Positions 14,560 through 23,192 of a stretch of DNA of 37,500 nucleotides are shown here, piece by piece (within the stretch, counting starts at the first letter, position 1; the number at the start of each line of letters is the position of its first letter). This DNA is from Granulosicoccus sp964449565. Lineage in GTDB: Bacteria > Pseudomonadota > Gammaproteobacteria > Granulosicoccales > Granulosicoccaceae. A program made the position numbers and the translations under genes. The notes under the pieces were generated by a model. The model was given only the letters and a program-made list of their open reading frames with translations, had not been told where the DNA came from and ran no database searches. Location of the stretch: the NCBI GenBank assembly GCA_964449565.1, contig CAYUZB010000025.1, positions 1-37,500 on the forward strand, read 5' to 3'.

Positions 14560-16293
14560 ATGGTGAAAGATACGCTGCTCAGACGGCTGAACTTCTTTGT
14601 TGTCGCTGGCCTTATCGGTGCCATCGTTGGCTTCAGTACCTTGTTGTTGATCAAGCTGATATTGCTTGTTCAGTTTGTTAGTTTTGGCGATGCATCGGAG
14701 ATGCGTTATGCGGAAATAGCTGCAGCGCGTCCTGCCTGGCAACTGATTCTGGTTCTGACGCTTGGCGGACTGCTGGTCGGTGTCATCTTGCAATTTCTTC
14801 CTGACAGGCGTTATCACGGTATTGCTGATGTGATGGAAGCCTGTGCGCTTAACAGTGCGCGTATGCCGGCGCGTTCGGGAATAGCGGCTGCCTTGGCTGC
14901 GGCTGTATCGCTTGGCGTCGGTGCGCCCCTGGGTCGTGAAGGGCCGGCGGTGCATATAGGCGCATCGATTAGTGCCTGGCTTGCAGAAAAACTTGGACTG
15001 GATCGCAAGCAATCATTGGCACTGCTGGGTTGCGGTGCAGCGGCGGCAGTTGCCGTGTCTTTCAATACACCCATCGCAGCAGTGATATTCGCTCTGGAAG
15101 TTATTGTTGGTTACTACACCTTACGCGTATTTGCGCCGGTGGTGATTGCCGCCATGGCGGCAATGATTGTGCGAGACCTATCCCTGGGCAATGCGCCACT
15201 TTTCCAGGTACCGGAGCACACCCTCTCTTCGCATTGGGAGTTGATCATCTTTGCTTTGATTGGGGTGCTCGGTGCATTTGTTGCCAAAGCGCTAATTTCA
15301 ATGACTCAGGGCATTGGAAAAATTTGGGAGTGGAGTGGAGCACCGGGTTGGTGTCGACCGACAGTTGCTGGTGCTCTGATAGGGTGTTTTGCAATACCAC
15401 TACCATTGATTTTGAGCATTGGCGCAGAAGGCACGCTGCTGGCCTTGCAGGCATCTTTGCCTGTGATCATGTTGATCAGCTTGCTTGTCGTCAAGACCAT
15501 TGTGGTCGCGCTTGCTCTGGGTAGCGGCTTTGCCGGTGGGGTTTTTGGTCCGGCGATCTTTATCGGATCAGTCCTGGGGGGATTGTTGTGGGCGCTGTTG
15601 AGTGCCAGCGGACTGCCATTGTCTGATCAAGGGGTTTACGCGACGATAGGCATGGCAGCGCTGGCATCGGCTTTGTTAGGTGCCCCGATATCAACCGTAC
15701 TCATCGTGTTTGAACTGACACACGACTACAATATCACTCTGGGCGTCATGGCTGCCGCAGCATTTGCCAGTACTTTCATGCAACTGGGTGAACACAGCTC
15801 CTTTTTTCGATGGCAGCTAGCGCGACGCAATGTTAACTTGTCACGTGGGCGTGATATCAGCCTACTGATGACACGGCGAGTTGAAGATTTGATTTCCGAC
15901 GCTTTTTTGCAAGCCGAGCCTGGAATTACCGCCGGTCAGCTTGAATCAAAACTCGGATTAGAGCGGCGTCGTTTGGTCATGTTTGTTGACGAAGAGGGTG
16001 TTTTCCACGGTAGTGTAACCTTGGCGAATCTTATCTCGCATGCTATTGAGCACGGGATGGATTCGACTGCAATGGATGCCGCGTTTGATACAGACTATGC
16101 GATAAGCCCGGATGCCAATATTGTAACCGCGGTGCAGATTATGGCTGAGCGTCAGGTTGAGTATGTGCCTGTTGTATCACGAGGACGAGCGTCGACGCCT
16201 GAACTTCTGGGGATTGTCGTCAAGAGTGAACTGTTGGCCGAGCACTACGATGTGGTAAAACGCGCACGTGAAGACGAGTTCGGCATAACCTGA
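14560..16293 (+). CDS. CLC-family chloride channel/transporter with C-terminal CBS domains
   Basis: The 577-residue membrane protein has the CLC fold in residues about 1-435 and a pair of CBS-like domains in 440-577. The gating glutamate is Glu127 in GAPLGREGPAVHIG. The FNTPIAAVIFALEV helix aligns with FNAPLAGILFIIEE of E. coli ClC-ec1. This puts Val181 where ClC-ec1 has the internal proton glutamate Glu203; Glu180 matches Glu202. The usual GSGIP chloride-selectivity loop reads YHGIAD, and a Phe appears to replace the anion-coordinating Tyr445. It starts 25 bases after ubiH. Whether it is a channel or an uncommon exchanger cannot be decided from sequence. Confidence 0.9.
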   Translation: MVKDTLLRRLNFFVVAGLIGAIVGFSTLLLIKLILLVQFVSFGDASEMRYAEIAAARPAWQLILVLTLGGLLVGVILQFLPDRRYHGIADVMEACALNSARMPARSGIAAALAAAVSLGVGAPLGREGPAVHIGASISAWLAEKLGLDRKQSLALLGCGAAAAVAVSFNTPIAAVIFALEVIVGYYTLRVFAPVVIAAMAAMIVRDLSLGNAPLFQVPEHTLSSHWELIIFALIGVLGAFVAKALISMTQGIGKIWEWSGAPGWCRPTVAGALIGCFAIPLPLILSIGAEGTLLALQASLPVIMLISLLVVKTIVVALALGSGFAGGVFGPAIFIGSVLGGLLWALLSASGLPLSDQGVYATIGMAALASALLGAPISTVLIVFELTHDYNITLGVMAAAAFASTFMQLGEHSSFFRWQLARRNVNLSRGRDISLLMTRRVEDLISDAFLQAEPGITAGQLESKLGLERRRLVMFVDEEGVFHGSVTLANLISHAIEHGMDSTAMDAAFDTDYAISPDANIVTAVQIMAERQVEYVPVVSRGRASTPELLGIVVKSELLAEHYDVVKRAREDEFGIT

Positions 16294-16358
16294 CTATGAG
16301 ACGGAGAAGGCTCCACGAGAGAATCCGAAATGAGTAAAACCTGTGTGAGAGAAACGAT

Positions 16359-17693
16359 ATGAGCGGACCCGATTACCTGGGCTTTGACACGCTGGCATTG
16401 CATGCTGGCCAACAGCCTGATAGTGAAACTGGTGCGCGAGCTGCGCCCATTTACCAAACGACGTCTTTTGTCTTTGATGATGCTGACAAGGCGTCATCGT
16501 TGTTTGATATTGCTCGAGCGGGTCATGTGTATTCGCGCATATCCAACCCGACAGTGGCTGTACTTGAAGAGCGCGTTGCTATGCTCGAAGGTGGGATCGG
16601 GGCTGTTTGTACAGCAAGTGGTATGGCAGCCATTCATATTGGTATAGCGACGCTTTGCGGCGCAGGTAGTCATATTGTCGCGTCTCGGTCCTTGTATGGT
16701 GGTACGCATAACCTGCTCAGTTACACCTTGCCACGTTTTGGTGTCGAAACAACCTTTGTCGATCCGCGCGATCCTGAAGCCTTTGCCAAGGCGATTCGTC
16801 CGGAAACCCGTCTGGTCTTCGCTGAGATCGTTGCAAACCCACGTTGCGAAGTGCTGGATCTGCCGAAGGTCGCGAAAATCGCGCATGAACAGGGTGTGCC
16901 GGTTCTGGTCGACGCGACCTTGAGCACGCCTTATCTGGTCAATCCATTTACGCTAGGTGCTGATATTGTCATGCACTCCTTGACCAAGTTCATGGGTGGG
17001 CATGGTGTTGCGATTGGCGGTGCTCTGATTGATGGTGGGCGTTTTGACTGGAAGGCATCCGGGCGGTTTCCGGAACTCAGTGAGCCTTATGCCGGATTTC
17101 ATGGAATGAACTTTGTCGAAGAATTTGGCCCTGCTGCCTACATCATGCGAGCGCGCAAGGAAGGCCTGCGTGACTTTGGTTCCTGCCTCTCACCGACCAA
17201 TGCCTTTCATTTGTTGCAGGGGCTAGAGACTTTGGCGATGCGAATGCAACGTCATGTCGAGAATACGGATGCAGTGGTCGATTTTCTTGATGGTCACGAG
17301 GCAATCAATGTTGTGCATCACCCTGCAGTGCAAAGTCATCCTGATCATGCGCTGGCCAAGGAACTCTTGCCCAAAGGCTCTGGTGCGGTGTTCAGTTTTG
17401 AGCTTGCTGGTGGACGGGCTGCAGGTAGCGCTTTTATCGAAGGCCTGCAGTTGTTTTCGCATCTTGCTAATGTTGGAGATGCAAAATCATTAGTCATTCA
17501 TCCGGCGAGTACCACACATTCGCGCATGGATGATGATGATCTGATAGCCGCTGGCATTTCACCGGGACTAGTCAGATTATCCATAGGCCTTGAGGATCCC
17601 AAAGATTTGATCAACGACCTTAATCAGGCGTTGCGACGCGCCATGAAAGCCAATGTAACTCAGTCCACTAACAAGCGTGAAAACGTCGCATGA
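16359..17693 (+). CDS. metY: O-acetylhomoserine sulfhydrylase (Cys/Met metabolism PLP enzyme)
   Basis: The 444-residue PLP enzyme belongs to the Cys/Met metabolism family. Key blocks are APIYQTTSFVFDDADKA, YSRISNPT, the PLP lysine Lys210 in HSLTKFMGGHG, and the C-terminal GDAKSLVIHPASTTH. The length and the long middle segment (SEPYAGFHG...MRARKEGLRDFG) fit O-acetylhomoserine sulfhydrylase better than cystathionine synthases, which are nearer 390. It should make homocysteine from O-acetylhomoserine and sulfide. A GAGAG ribosome binding site precedes the ATG. The gene overlaps the hydrolase gene downstream by ATGA. Confidence 0.92.
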   Translation: MSGPDYLGFDTLALHAGQQPDSETGARAAPIYQTTSFVFDDADKASSLFDIARAGHVYSRISNPTVAVLEERVAMLEGGIGAVCTASGMAAIHIGIATLCGAGSHIVASRSLYGGTHNLLSYTLPRFGVETTFVDPRDPEAFAKAIRPETRLVFAEIVANPRCEVLDLPKVAKIAHEQGVPVLVDATLSTPYLVNPFTLGADIVMHSLTKFMGGHGVAIGGALIDGGRFDWKASGRFPELSEPYAGFHGMNFVEEFGPAAYIMRARKEGLRDFGSCLSPTNAFHLLQGLETLAMRMQRHVENTDAVVDFLDGHEAINVVHHPAVQSHPDHALAKELLPKGSGAVFSFELAGGRAAGSAFIEGLQLFSHLANVGDAKSLVIHPASTTHSRMDDDDLIAAGISPGLVRLSIGLEDPKDLINDLNQALRRAMKANVTQSTNKRENVA

Positions 17694-18511
17694 AAGTAAT
17701 GCTGAACGGTACGTCGATCTTTGTCGGTACTGGTGGTGTCGACTGGGTTGAAGATCAGCCGTGTTTGTTACTGATGCATGGCGCAGGCATGAATCGCACC
17801 GTATGGGTGTTGTTAGCGCGTTACTTTGCGCGTCACGGCTATAACCTGATAGTGCCTGATCTTCCCGGGCATGGGGAGTCAGCAGGGACAGCTTTGACAA
17901 GTATTGAGGCGCAGGCCGAACATACCTGGGCACTGGTGGATACACTAAAAGCATCCCATGGCTTGCCTGATACCCCATTGAGTGTAGGTGGACATAGTAT
18001 GGGCGCATTGGCTGCGTTGGAGTTTGTGGGTGGCCGCACCGATGCATTGGCAAGCCTGATACTGTTTGGCGTTGGCTATCCGATGGTAGTTGGACAGCCT
18101 TTACTTGATGCAGCTAAAGCCAATAGCCATGATGCTATCGACATGATCTCGATTTACAGCCACACGCTTGCGTCGCAACTCGGGCATAACAAGATCGCTG
18201 GTATCAGTGTCATGAATACGGCAATGGCACTACTTGAACAGGCAGCACCTGATGTGTTGTTTACTGATTTGAATGCGTGTAACACCTATCAAGGTGGTGA
18301 AAACGCAGCGGCGAGAATTCATGCGGCAGATGTGTCCGTGACCATCATTGCAGGTGATGGAGATCGCATGACACCGAGAAAGACAACGCAAAAGCTCGCA
18401 TCGATACTGAAAGTAGACGTAGACACGATTGCCGATAGCGGGCACATGATGTTATCTGAACAGCCTGAGTCAACACTCCAGATCGTGCGTCGCGAATTGC
18501 TTGCCAGATAA
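17690..18511 (+). CDS. Alpha/beta-fold hydrolase coupled to metY
   Basis: The 273-residue protein has a standard alpha/beta hydrolase core. The oxyanion region is LLLMHGAGMNRTVW, the nucleophile elbow GGHSMGA with Ser103, the acid Asp225 in GDGDRMTP and the base His252 in DSGHMML. VPDLPGHGES is also typical. It has no signal peptide and should be cytoplasmic. The start overlaps the metY stop. It lacks the length and family features of homoserine acetyltransferase MetX (about 380 residues), so I do not call it MetX. The substrate is unknown; an ester or thioester related to methionine metabolism is a guess from context. Confidence 0.82.
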   Translation: MKVMLNGTSIFVGTGGVDWVEDQPCLLLMHGAGMNRTVWVLLARYFARHGYNLIVPDLPGHGESAGTALTSIEAQAEHTWALVDTLKASHGLPDTPLSVGGHSMGALAALEFVGGRTDALASLILFGVGYPMVVGQPLLDAAKANSHDAIDMISIYSHTLASQLGHNKIAGISVMNTAMALLEQAAPDVLFTDLNACNTYQGGENAAARIHAADVSVTIIAGDGDRMTPRKTTQKLASILKVDVDTIADSGHMMLSEQPESTLQIVRRELLAR

Positions 18512-18554
18512 GTCGCCGGCTTGGCAGATCTGACCACTGGAAACCGAAATTGCC

Positions 18555-19229
18555 CTATTGAGTGACTTCAACCGAGGATTCGAGTGCGGCGAAAATTTCC
18601 TTACTGATTTCATCGACCTCGCCGATTCCATTGACCTTGATGTATTTCGGTGCATCTTTGTCACCACTCGCATGCCAGGACTTGTAGTGGTCTTTTAACG
18701 GTGCGGTCATTTCCTCGTAAACCTTGAGCCGATGGCGAACAGTTTCTTCTTGATCATCCTCGCGTTGTGTCAGCGCTTCGCCGGTCAAATCGTCCTTGCC
18801 TTCCACTTTGGGCGGGTTGTACACCACGTGGTAGCTTCGCCCAGAAGGCTCGTGAGTGCGGCGGCCGCTGACACGCTTGATGATTTCTTCTGGATCGACA
18901 TCGATTTCGACGACGGCATCCAGGAGTATGTCGGCTTCCATGATCGCATCGGCTTGCGAGAGAGTTCGGGGAAAGCCATCGAGTAGAAAGCCATTCTTGC
19001 AATCGGGCTCCTTAATGCGCTCCTTGACGAGACAGGTAATGATGTCATCTGAAACCAGATCGCCTCGCTCAATCACTTTTTTGACTTGATTGCCAAGCGA
19101 ACTCTCGGTTTTGACAACCGCGCGCAGCATATCCCCAGTGGATATCTGAGGAATGGAGTAGTGTTCAGTGATGAGAGCGGCTTGTGTACCTTTGCCAGCA
19201 CCGGGACAACCCAACAAGATCAACCGCAT
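18555..19229 (-). CDS. adk: Adenylate kinase
   Basis: Adk interconverts AMP, ATP and ADP. The 224-residue protein has the P-loop GCPGAGKGTQ at 8-17, the AMP-binding STGDMLR and GFLLDGFPRT blocks, and a long LID beginning GRRTHEPSGRSYHVVYNPP. The LID lacks the four-Cys zinc site, as in other Gram-negative bacteria, and matches E. coli closely (VEGKDDLTGE, TQREDDQEETVRHRL). The C terminus is about ten residues longer than E. coli Adk. It is divergent from the methyltransferase gene and converges on the hydrolase. Confidence 0.96.
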   Translation of the reverse strand: MRLILLGCPGAGKGTQAALITEHYSIPQISTGDMLRAVVKTESSLGNQVKKVIERGDLVSDDIITCLVKERIKEPDCKNGFLLDGFPRTLSQADAIMEADILLDAVVEIDVDPEEIIKRVSGRRTHEPSGRSYHVVYNPPKVEGKDDLTGEALTQREDDQEETVRHRLKVYEEMTAPLKDHYKSWHASGDKDAPKYIKVNGIGEVDEISKEIFAALESSVEVTQ

Positions 19230-19327
19230 CTAAGGCTCCCATTCGGGGAAATTTCATATGAGGCGAGAGAGTAGCGAAATCTGCACCTGTTTGCACGAAA
19301 ATGCCCGCTGAATGCGATACTTGACTC

Positions 19328-19909
19328 ATGTCTGTAGAACAACTTCGCAAAGATCTCGTCATAAATGCCGACTTGTTCGGCTCAAGTCTGTGTCTGCACA
19401 CGACTTGGGGCTTGTTTTCGCCGCGTGCCATTGATGAGGGGAGCACCCTGTTGCTTGAGCATCTTGAGGTTCACGATGACGATATAGTGCTGGATCTTGG
19501 CTGTGGTTATGGGCCTCTAGGTTTGTCTATCGCCAAACAGGCGAGCCAGGGGCGGGTACATCTTGTAGATAAGGACTTTGTTGCTGTGGATTACTGTCGT
19601 GACAATGCGTCACGAAATCAAATCAACAATGCCGAGATTTACCTGAGTAATGGATTCAGCGCTGTACCTGAAGATCTTCCCTTATCACTGGTCGTATCGA
19701 ATTTGCCTGCCAAGGTAGGCAACGAGTTTTTTCAGATCACTTTTGATGATGCCAAACGCCGAATGCGGCCAGGTTCTCGGATTGTGGTAGTCACGATCAA
19801 CGGGCTACGGAGTTTCATCAAACGCAGTTTTACGGACGTTTTCGGTAACTGCAAGAAACTCAAGCAGGGCAAGACCTACACGGTGTCTATGGCGGTGCTC
19901 GAGGACTGA
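19328..19909 (+). CDS. Class I SAM-dependent methyltransferase, RsmC/RlmG-like fold
   Basis: The 193-residue protein has the small methyltransferase domain used by RsmC and RlmG. The SAM-binding motif is LDLGCGYGPLG at residues 55-65, after LHTTWGLFSPRAIDEGS. Motif IV, which in RsmC-type guanine N2-methyltransferases is NPPF/NPPY, reads NLPA at 125-128. It lacks the N-terminal pseudo-domain of RsmC and RlmG, so it is a single-domain relative. Substrate is unknown. The 3' end overlaps trhO tail-to-tail by 34 bases. Confidence 0.8.
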   Translation: MSVEQLRKDLVINADLFGSSLCLHTTWGLFSPRAIDEGSTLLLEHLEVHDDDIVLDLGCGYGPLGLSIAKQASQGRVHLVDKDFVAVDYCRDNASRNQINNAEIYLSNGFSAVPEDLPLSLVVSNLPAKVGNEFFQITFDDAKRRMRPGSRIVVVTINGLRSFIKRSFTDVFGNCKKLKQGKTYTVSMAVLED

Positions 19910-20697
19910 CAGCTGCAGAGCGTTTCGGGAGGTATGGTCAATTGACATGCCTCACAAAAGGTTGCGCCAGTGGGGTGTAGTTGCTTGTCGATCTCGACGC
20001 GATCATCAAATACGAAGCAATCACCTTCCCAAAACTCCCCACCCGTACGCTCAAAGTAATTGAGCACACCACCTTCAATCTGGTAGACCTTTTCGAATCC
20101 TCGTTGCCGCATCCACGGGGCTGCCTTTTCGCAGCGAATACCGCCCGTGCAGAAGGTCACGACCGGTTTTTCGGTGCTGAGTTTGCCACTCTCAATAGCA
20201 TCATCCACAGCCCGCTGGAAATCACGAAAATGCTTCAGGTTCAGATCCAGCGCTTGCGGGAACCCGCCTGATTCTATCTCGTAGTCGTTACGTGTATCGA
20301 GGAGGACAAAGTCGCGCTGTTCGCGGATCCACTCACGTACCGTTTCGGGGGCGATCGACGGAGCCTCGGGTCTGGCCTTGCGCCTGGCATTCGAGCGAGG
20401 GCCATCAAAGGCGATGATCTCATGTCGGATGCGGACCTTGAGCTTGGCAAAGGGGATGGTGTCTGATGTACTTTCCTTGAGCCAAAGCTTGTCGAAGCGA
20501 CAGTCTTGTGCGAAAAGCTTGCGAACTGCGGCAATTTGATCGGCCGTGCCAGTCAGAGCGATATTGATCCCCTCGTCGGCAAGCAAGATGGTGCCTTTTA
20601 CCCCGATCGCGCTCAACGCGGCCTGCAGATCAGCTTGTAGAACAGGCAAATGTTCCAGATCGATGAATTGATAGCCAGAGACGTTGATGAATTGCAT
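19876..20697 (-). CDS. trhO: tRNA uridine(34) hydroxylase, rhodanese-domain protein
   Basis: The 273-residue protein matches TrhO (YceA), which hydroxylates U34 of certain tRNAs on the way to 5-oxyacetyl-uridine modifications. The N-terminal half has GTILLADEGINIALTGT. The rhodanese domain (about 115-220) contains the active-site Cys183 in FCTGGIRCEKAAPWM. A short Cys-containing tail follows (HPTGATFCEACQ). E. coli TrhO is about 350 residues, so the C terminus is shorter here, as in many relatives. The stop lies inside the end of the opposing methyltransferase gene. Confidence 0.9.
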   Translation of the reverse strand: MQFINVSGYQFIDLEHLPVLQADLQAALSAIGVKGTILLADEGINIALTGTADQIAAVRKLFAQDCRFDKLWLKESTSDTIPFAKLKVRIRHEIIAFDGPRSNARRKARPEAPSIAPETVREWIREQRDFVLLDTRNDYEIESGGFPQALDLNLKHFRDFQRAVDDAIESGKLSTEKPVVTFCTGGIRCEKAAPWMRQRGFEKVYQIEGGVLNYFERTGGEFWEGDCFVFDDRVEIDKQLHPTGATFCEACQLTIPPETLCSCQSSSTAIDTV

Positions 20698-20795
20698 AGT
20701 GACATTTTAAGGTATCGCGCAAGATTGATCGCGTGAAAATCGTTTTGTCACTGGTATTTTCTGCATGCTGGTCTATATTCTTGTCATAACGAGAA

Positions 20796-20821
20796 ATCCA
20801 CCCACTTGATGGGTAATGGAT
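20796..20821 (+). promoter_or_regulatory. Leader hairpin upstream of the lytic transglycosylase gene
   Basis: ACCCA (20800-20804) pairs with TGGGT (20810-20814) around loop CTTGA. The stem is extended by ATCC (20796-20799) with GGAT (20818-20821) across a 3-base bulge. It lies 26 bases before the ATG and could be an mRNA leader structure or a protein-binding site. No function is known. Confidence 0.3.
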
Positions 20822-20847
20822 ACACACACATACACTTGGGTGAGAAA

Positions 20848-22803
20848 ATGGGAAAGTGCGGTTTACGGCGGGCTAGCCTCGTCGCTGTGATCTGTGGAAT
20901 TCCGGCATTGACCATGGCGGATACTACTCGCCTGGACACCTCGCGGGCAGACTTTATGGCGGCTCGTGCAGCGCTTGCTGCCGATGATCTCGACACATTC
21001 GATGCAACTATTGCAGAGCTCGAAGACTACGTTCTTTATGATCATCTGCAGATGGAGCGCTTGCTTCATGATTGGCGCATCAGCGAGCCGGGTAAACAGG
21101 CCATCACTGACCTCAATGCTTTCGAGCAGTCCTCAAAAAACACCTCACTGACGCGCAGGCTGACACGCCAGCTGCAGCGTCGTCTGGCGAGCACGAATCA
21201 ATGGTCATTGTTTCTCGGGTTGAAAGAATCGCGGCTCGCAGCAGGGATGCCGTGCACAACTTTGCGCGCGCGCGATGAGCTCGGACAGCTGGAAGGCTTT
21301 GATAAGGCCGCAATCGAACTCTGGGTCCAGCCGCAGGAACATGACGAAATATGTGCTGATGTGCTGGTAGAGCTCGAAGAGAACAACACACCTCCGATCC
21401 CCGCTATCTGGGAGCGCATCTACCTTTCCATGTCAGAGGGTAAGCCGGCCTATGCCGAAGAAATGCTGAAATATCTTGGCAGTCGTGATCGAAAACCCGT
21501 GGTGGCCTGGATAGAAGCTCTGGAGAATCCTCAGGAATTATTGCAAAGCGATGCCTTGAATGAAGACACCGTGTTGAACCGCCGCACCATAGCCAATTTG
21601 CATGTGCGCTGGTCCCGGGAAGATACGCCGGCGGCAATGGCACACTGGATGAAGGTGCGTGACAATTACGCGTTTTACGCTGATCGCTATTACGACACGC
21701 ATCGGGCGATAGCCATGCGAGGGGCCTACCGGCGATTGCCGGGTGCTCCGGATTGGCTGGATGCGATACCGGCAAGAGCTGATGATCTGGAACTCAAAGA
21801 ATGGCGAATTCGGACCGCGCTGCTTGCAGGTGACTGGGCGAGGGTGATGAAAAATATCGATCGCCTGCCTGCGGAAGAACAAGAGGAAGACCACTGGGCC
21901 TACTGGGAAGCGCGCGCGCTGGAAGTGGCGGGAAATCAGGCGCAGGCTGCCGAAATTTATCGAGAGCTGGCTACATTGCAGTCCTATCACGGCTTCTTGT
22001 CCGCTGACCGGCTCGGTCAGGCTTATTCAATCAAGGACGAGCCAATTTCCATTGAAGATGATGCATTGTCGATGTTGGCCGATACCGAGGCTCTGCAGCG
22101 AGCCCGTGAGTATCATGCGGTTGATTTGCAAGGTGAGAGTCGACGTGAATGGAACAACTGGTTGTTGGACCCAGCGCGAACTCCTCAGGAAATGGCACAA
22201 GCTGCTGTTCTCGCGGCACGCTGGGAGCTGCATGATCGCGCTATCTTCAGTGCCGGAAGGGCGGAACAGCGACGTGCGATTTCCTTGCGTTTCCCGGTGT
22301 TATATGAATCTGAAGTGGCTGAGGCAGCTGAAGAACATGGCATCGAGCCTGCCTGGATACTCGGCGTCATGCGTCGTGAAAGTGCCTATATCCAGGATGT
22401 TCAGTCACCCGCTGGTGCGGTTGGGCTGATGCAGCTGATGCCACGCACAGCGAAGTACGTGGCCGAGCTTCAGGGTGATGATGATTGGAATGGTGACCTT
22501 ACGGATGCCGGAACCAATATTGGTTTGGGCACTTATTACCTGCGCCATGTACTCGACAAATTTGAGGAGCATCAGGTGCTGGCGACAGCAAGCTATAACG
22601 CCGGTCCGCATCGTGTTGGCGCATGGTTACAAGATGAAGTCATGGAAGCGGATCGTTGGATTGACACTATTCCTTTTACTGAAACAAGGCGATATGTCAG
22701 GGCGGTATTGGCTTACACCGCGATCTATGAATGGCACCTGACAGGCGAGGCGCAAAGCATTTTGGGTAAGCTCAAACCGATTCCACCTGCGCCCGAAGCG
22801 TGA
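20848..22803 (+). CDS. slt: Soluble lytic murein transglycosylase (Slt70 type)
   Basis: This periplasmic enzyme cleaves the glycan strands of peptidoglycan to give anhydro-muropeptides. From the ATG at 20848 it is 651 residues with a signal peptide (GLRRASLVAVICGIPALTMA). A long alpha-helical superhelix (about 30-480) follows. The C-terminal SLT domain (about 490-640) has the catalytic Glu511 in VMRRESAY, then SPAGAVGLMQLMPRTA and ASYNAGPHRV. The open frame runs upstream to a TTG at 20806, but the ATG at 20848 sits behind GGGTGAG and begins a proper signal peptide, so I chose it. The overall layout and length match E. coli Slt70 (about 645). Confidence 0.93.
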   Translation: MGKCGLRRASLVAVICGIPALTMADTTRLDTSRADFMAARAALAADDLDTFDATIAELEDYVLYDHLQMERLLHDWRISEPGKQAITDLNAFEQSSKNTSLTRRLTRQLQRRLASTNQWSLFLGLKESRLAAGMPCTTLRARDELGQLEGFDKAAIELWVQPQEHDEICADVLVELEENNTPPIPAIWERIYLSMSEGKPAYAEEMLKYLGSRDRKPVVAWIEALENPQELLQSDALNEDTVLNRRTIANLHVRWSREDTPAAMAHWMKVRDNYAFYADRYYDTHRAIAMRGAYRRLPGAPDWLDAIPARADDLELKEWRIRTALLAGDWARVMKNIDRLPAEEQEEDHWAYWEARALEVAGNQAQAAEIYRELATLQSYHGFLSADRLGQAYSIKDEPISIEDDALSMLADTEALQRAREYHAVDLQGESRREWNNWLLDPARTPQEMAQAAVLAARWELHDRAIFSAGRAEQRRAISLRFPVLYESEVAEAAEEHGIEPAWILGVMRRESAYIQDVQSPAGAVGLMQLMPRTAKYVAELQGDDDWNGDLTDAGTNIGLGTYYLRHVLDKFEEHQVLATASYNAGPHRVGAWLQDEVMEADRWIDTIPFTETRRYVRAVLAYTAIYEWHLTGEAQSILGKLKPIPPAPEA

Positions 22804-22859
22804 ACTAACGGTTCCCGGTTACTGTCAGAACCAGAAATATAGTGCGAGTTAAATATCTC

Positions 22860-22865
22860 GGAGGA
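22860..22865 (+). promoter_or_regulatory. Strong ribosome binding site deciding the lipoprotein start
   Basis: GGAGGA ends 8 bases before the ATG at 22874, ideal spacing. The in-frame GTG at 22868 is only 2 bases away and is disfavoured. Confidence 0.7.
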
Positions 22866-22873
22866 CAGTGATC

Positions 22874-23161
22874 ATGAAATTCCCCGTAGTCCGTAGCCCG
22901 AACGTGTTCACCTCAGTATTTCTGGTTCTGGTACTGGGCATTGCTGCCGGCTGTGCATCTGGCCCACCAAGTTATCGCCAGAATATTCAATCCGCCATTG
23001 CCGGCAGTGGGAACGTTTCAGTACAGATACGCGATGACGGTACCGTTATACTGACAGGCTGGCTGGACGACCGTTTTTCGAAACAATCGGTGCTTCGAGC
23101 GGCACGTGATAATGAGTCAGTCACACGGGTGATCGACCGGATTTATTTACGAGATAATTGA
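22874..23161 (+). CDS. Small lipoprotein with BON-like domain
   Basis: The 95-residue protein has a lipoprotein signal peptide ending in LGIAAGC, with Cys as the presumed lipidated residue. The mature part resembles a BON domain: an N-terminal helix (NIQSAIAGSG), then VSVQIRDDGTVILTGWLDD, another helix and VTRVIDRIYLRDN. BON domains are thought to bind membranes or other proteins in the envelope. The residue after Cys is Ala, not Asp, so outer-membrane sorting is expected. It lies 70 bases after slt in the same direction and may respond to envelope conditions. The domain call rests on pattern, not on a search. Confidence 0.72.
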   Translation: MKFPVVRSPNVFTSVFLVLVLGIAAGCASGPPSYRQNIQSAIAGSGNVSVQIRDDGTVILTGWLDDRFSKQSVLRAARDNESVTRVIDRIYLRDN

Positions 23162-23192
23162 AATCGAATTCGAGTCAAGCTGTCGCTTCATT

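Noticed and set aside
16294..16358. Possible riboswitch before metY
   Set aside because: Only 65 bases with a minimal GGAG/CTCC pairing; no SAM or SAH riboswitch core could be recognised.
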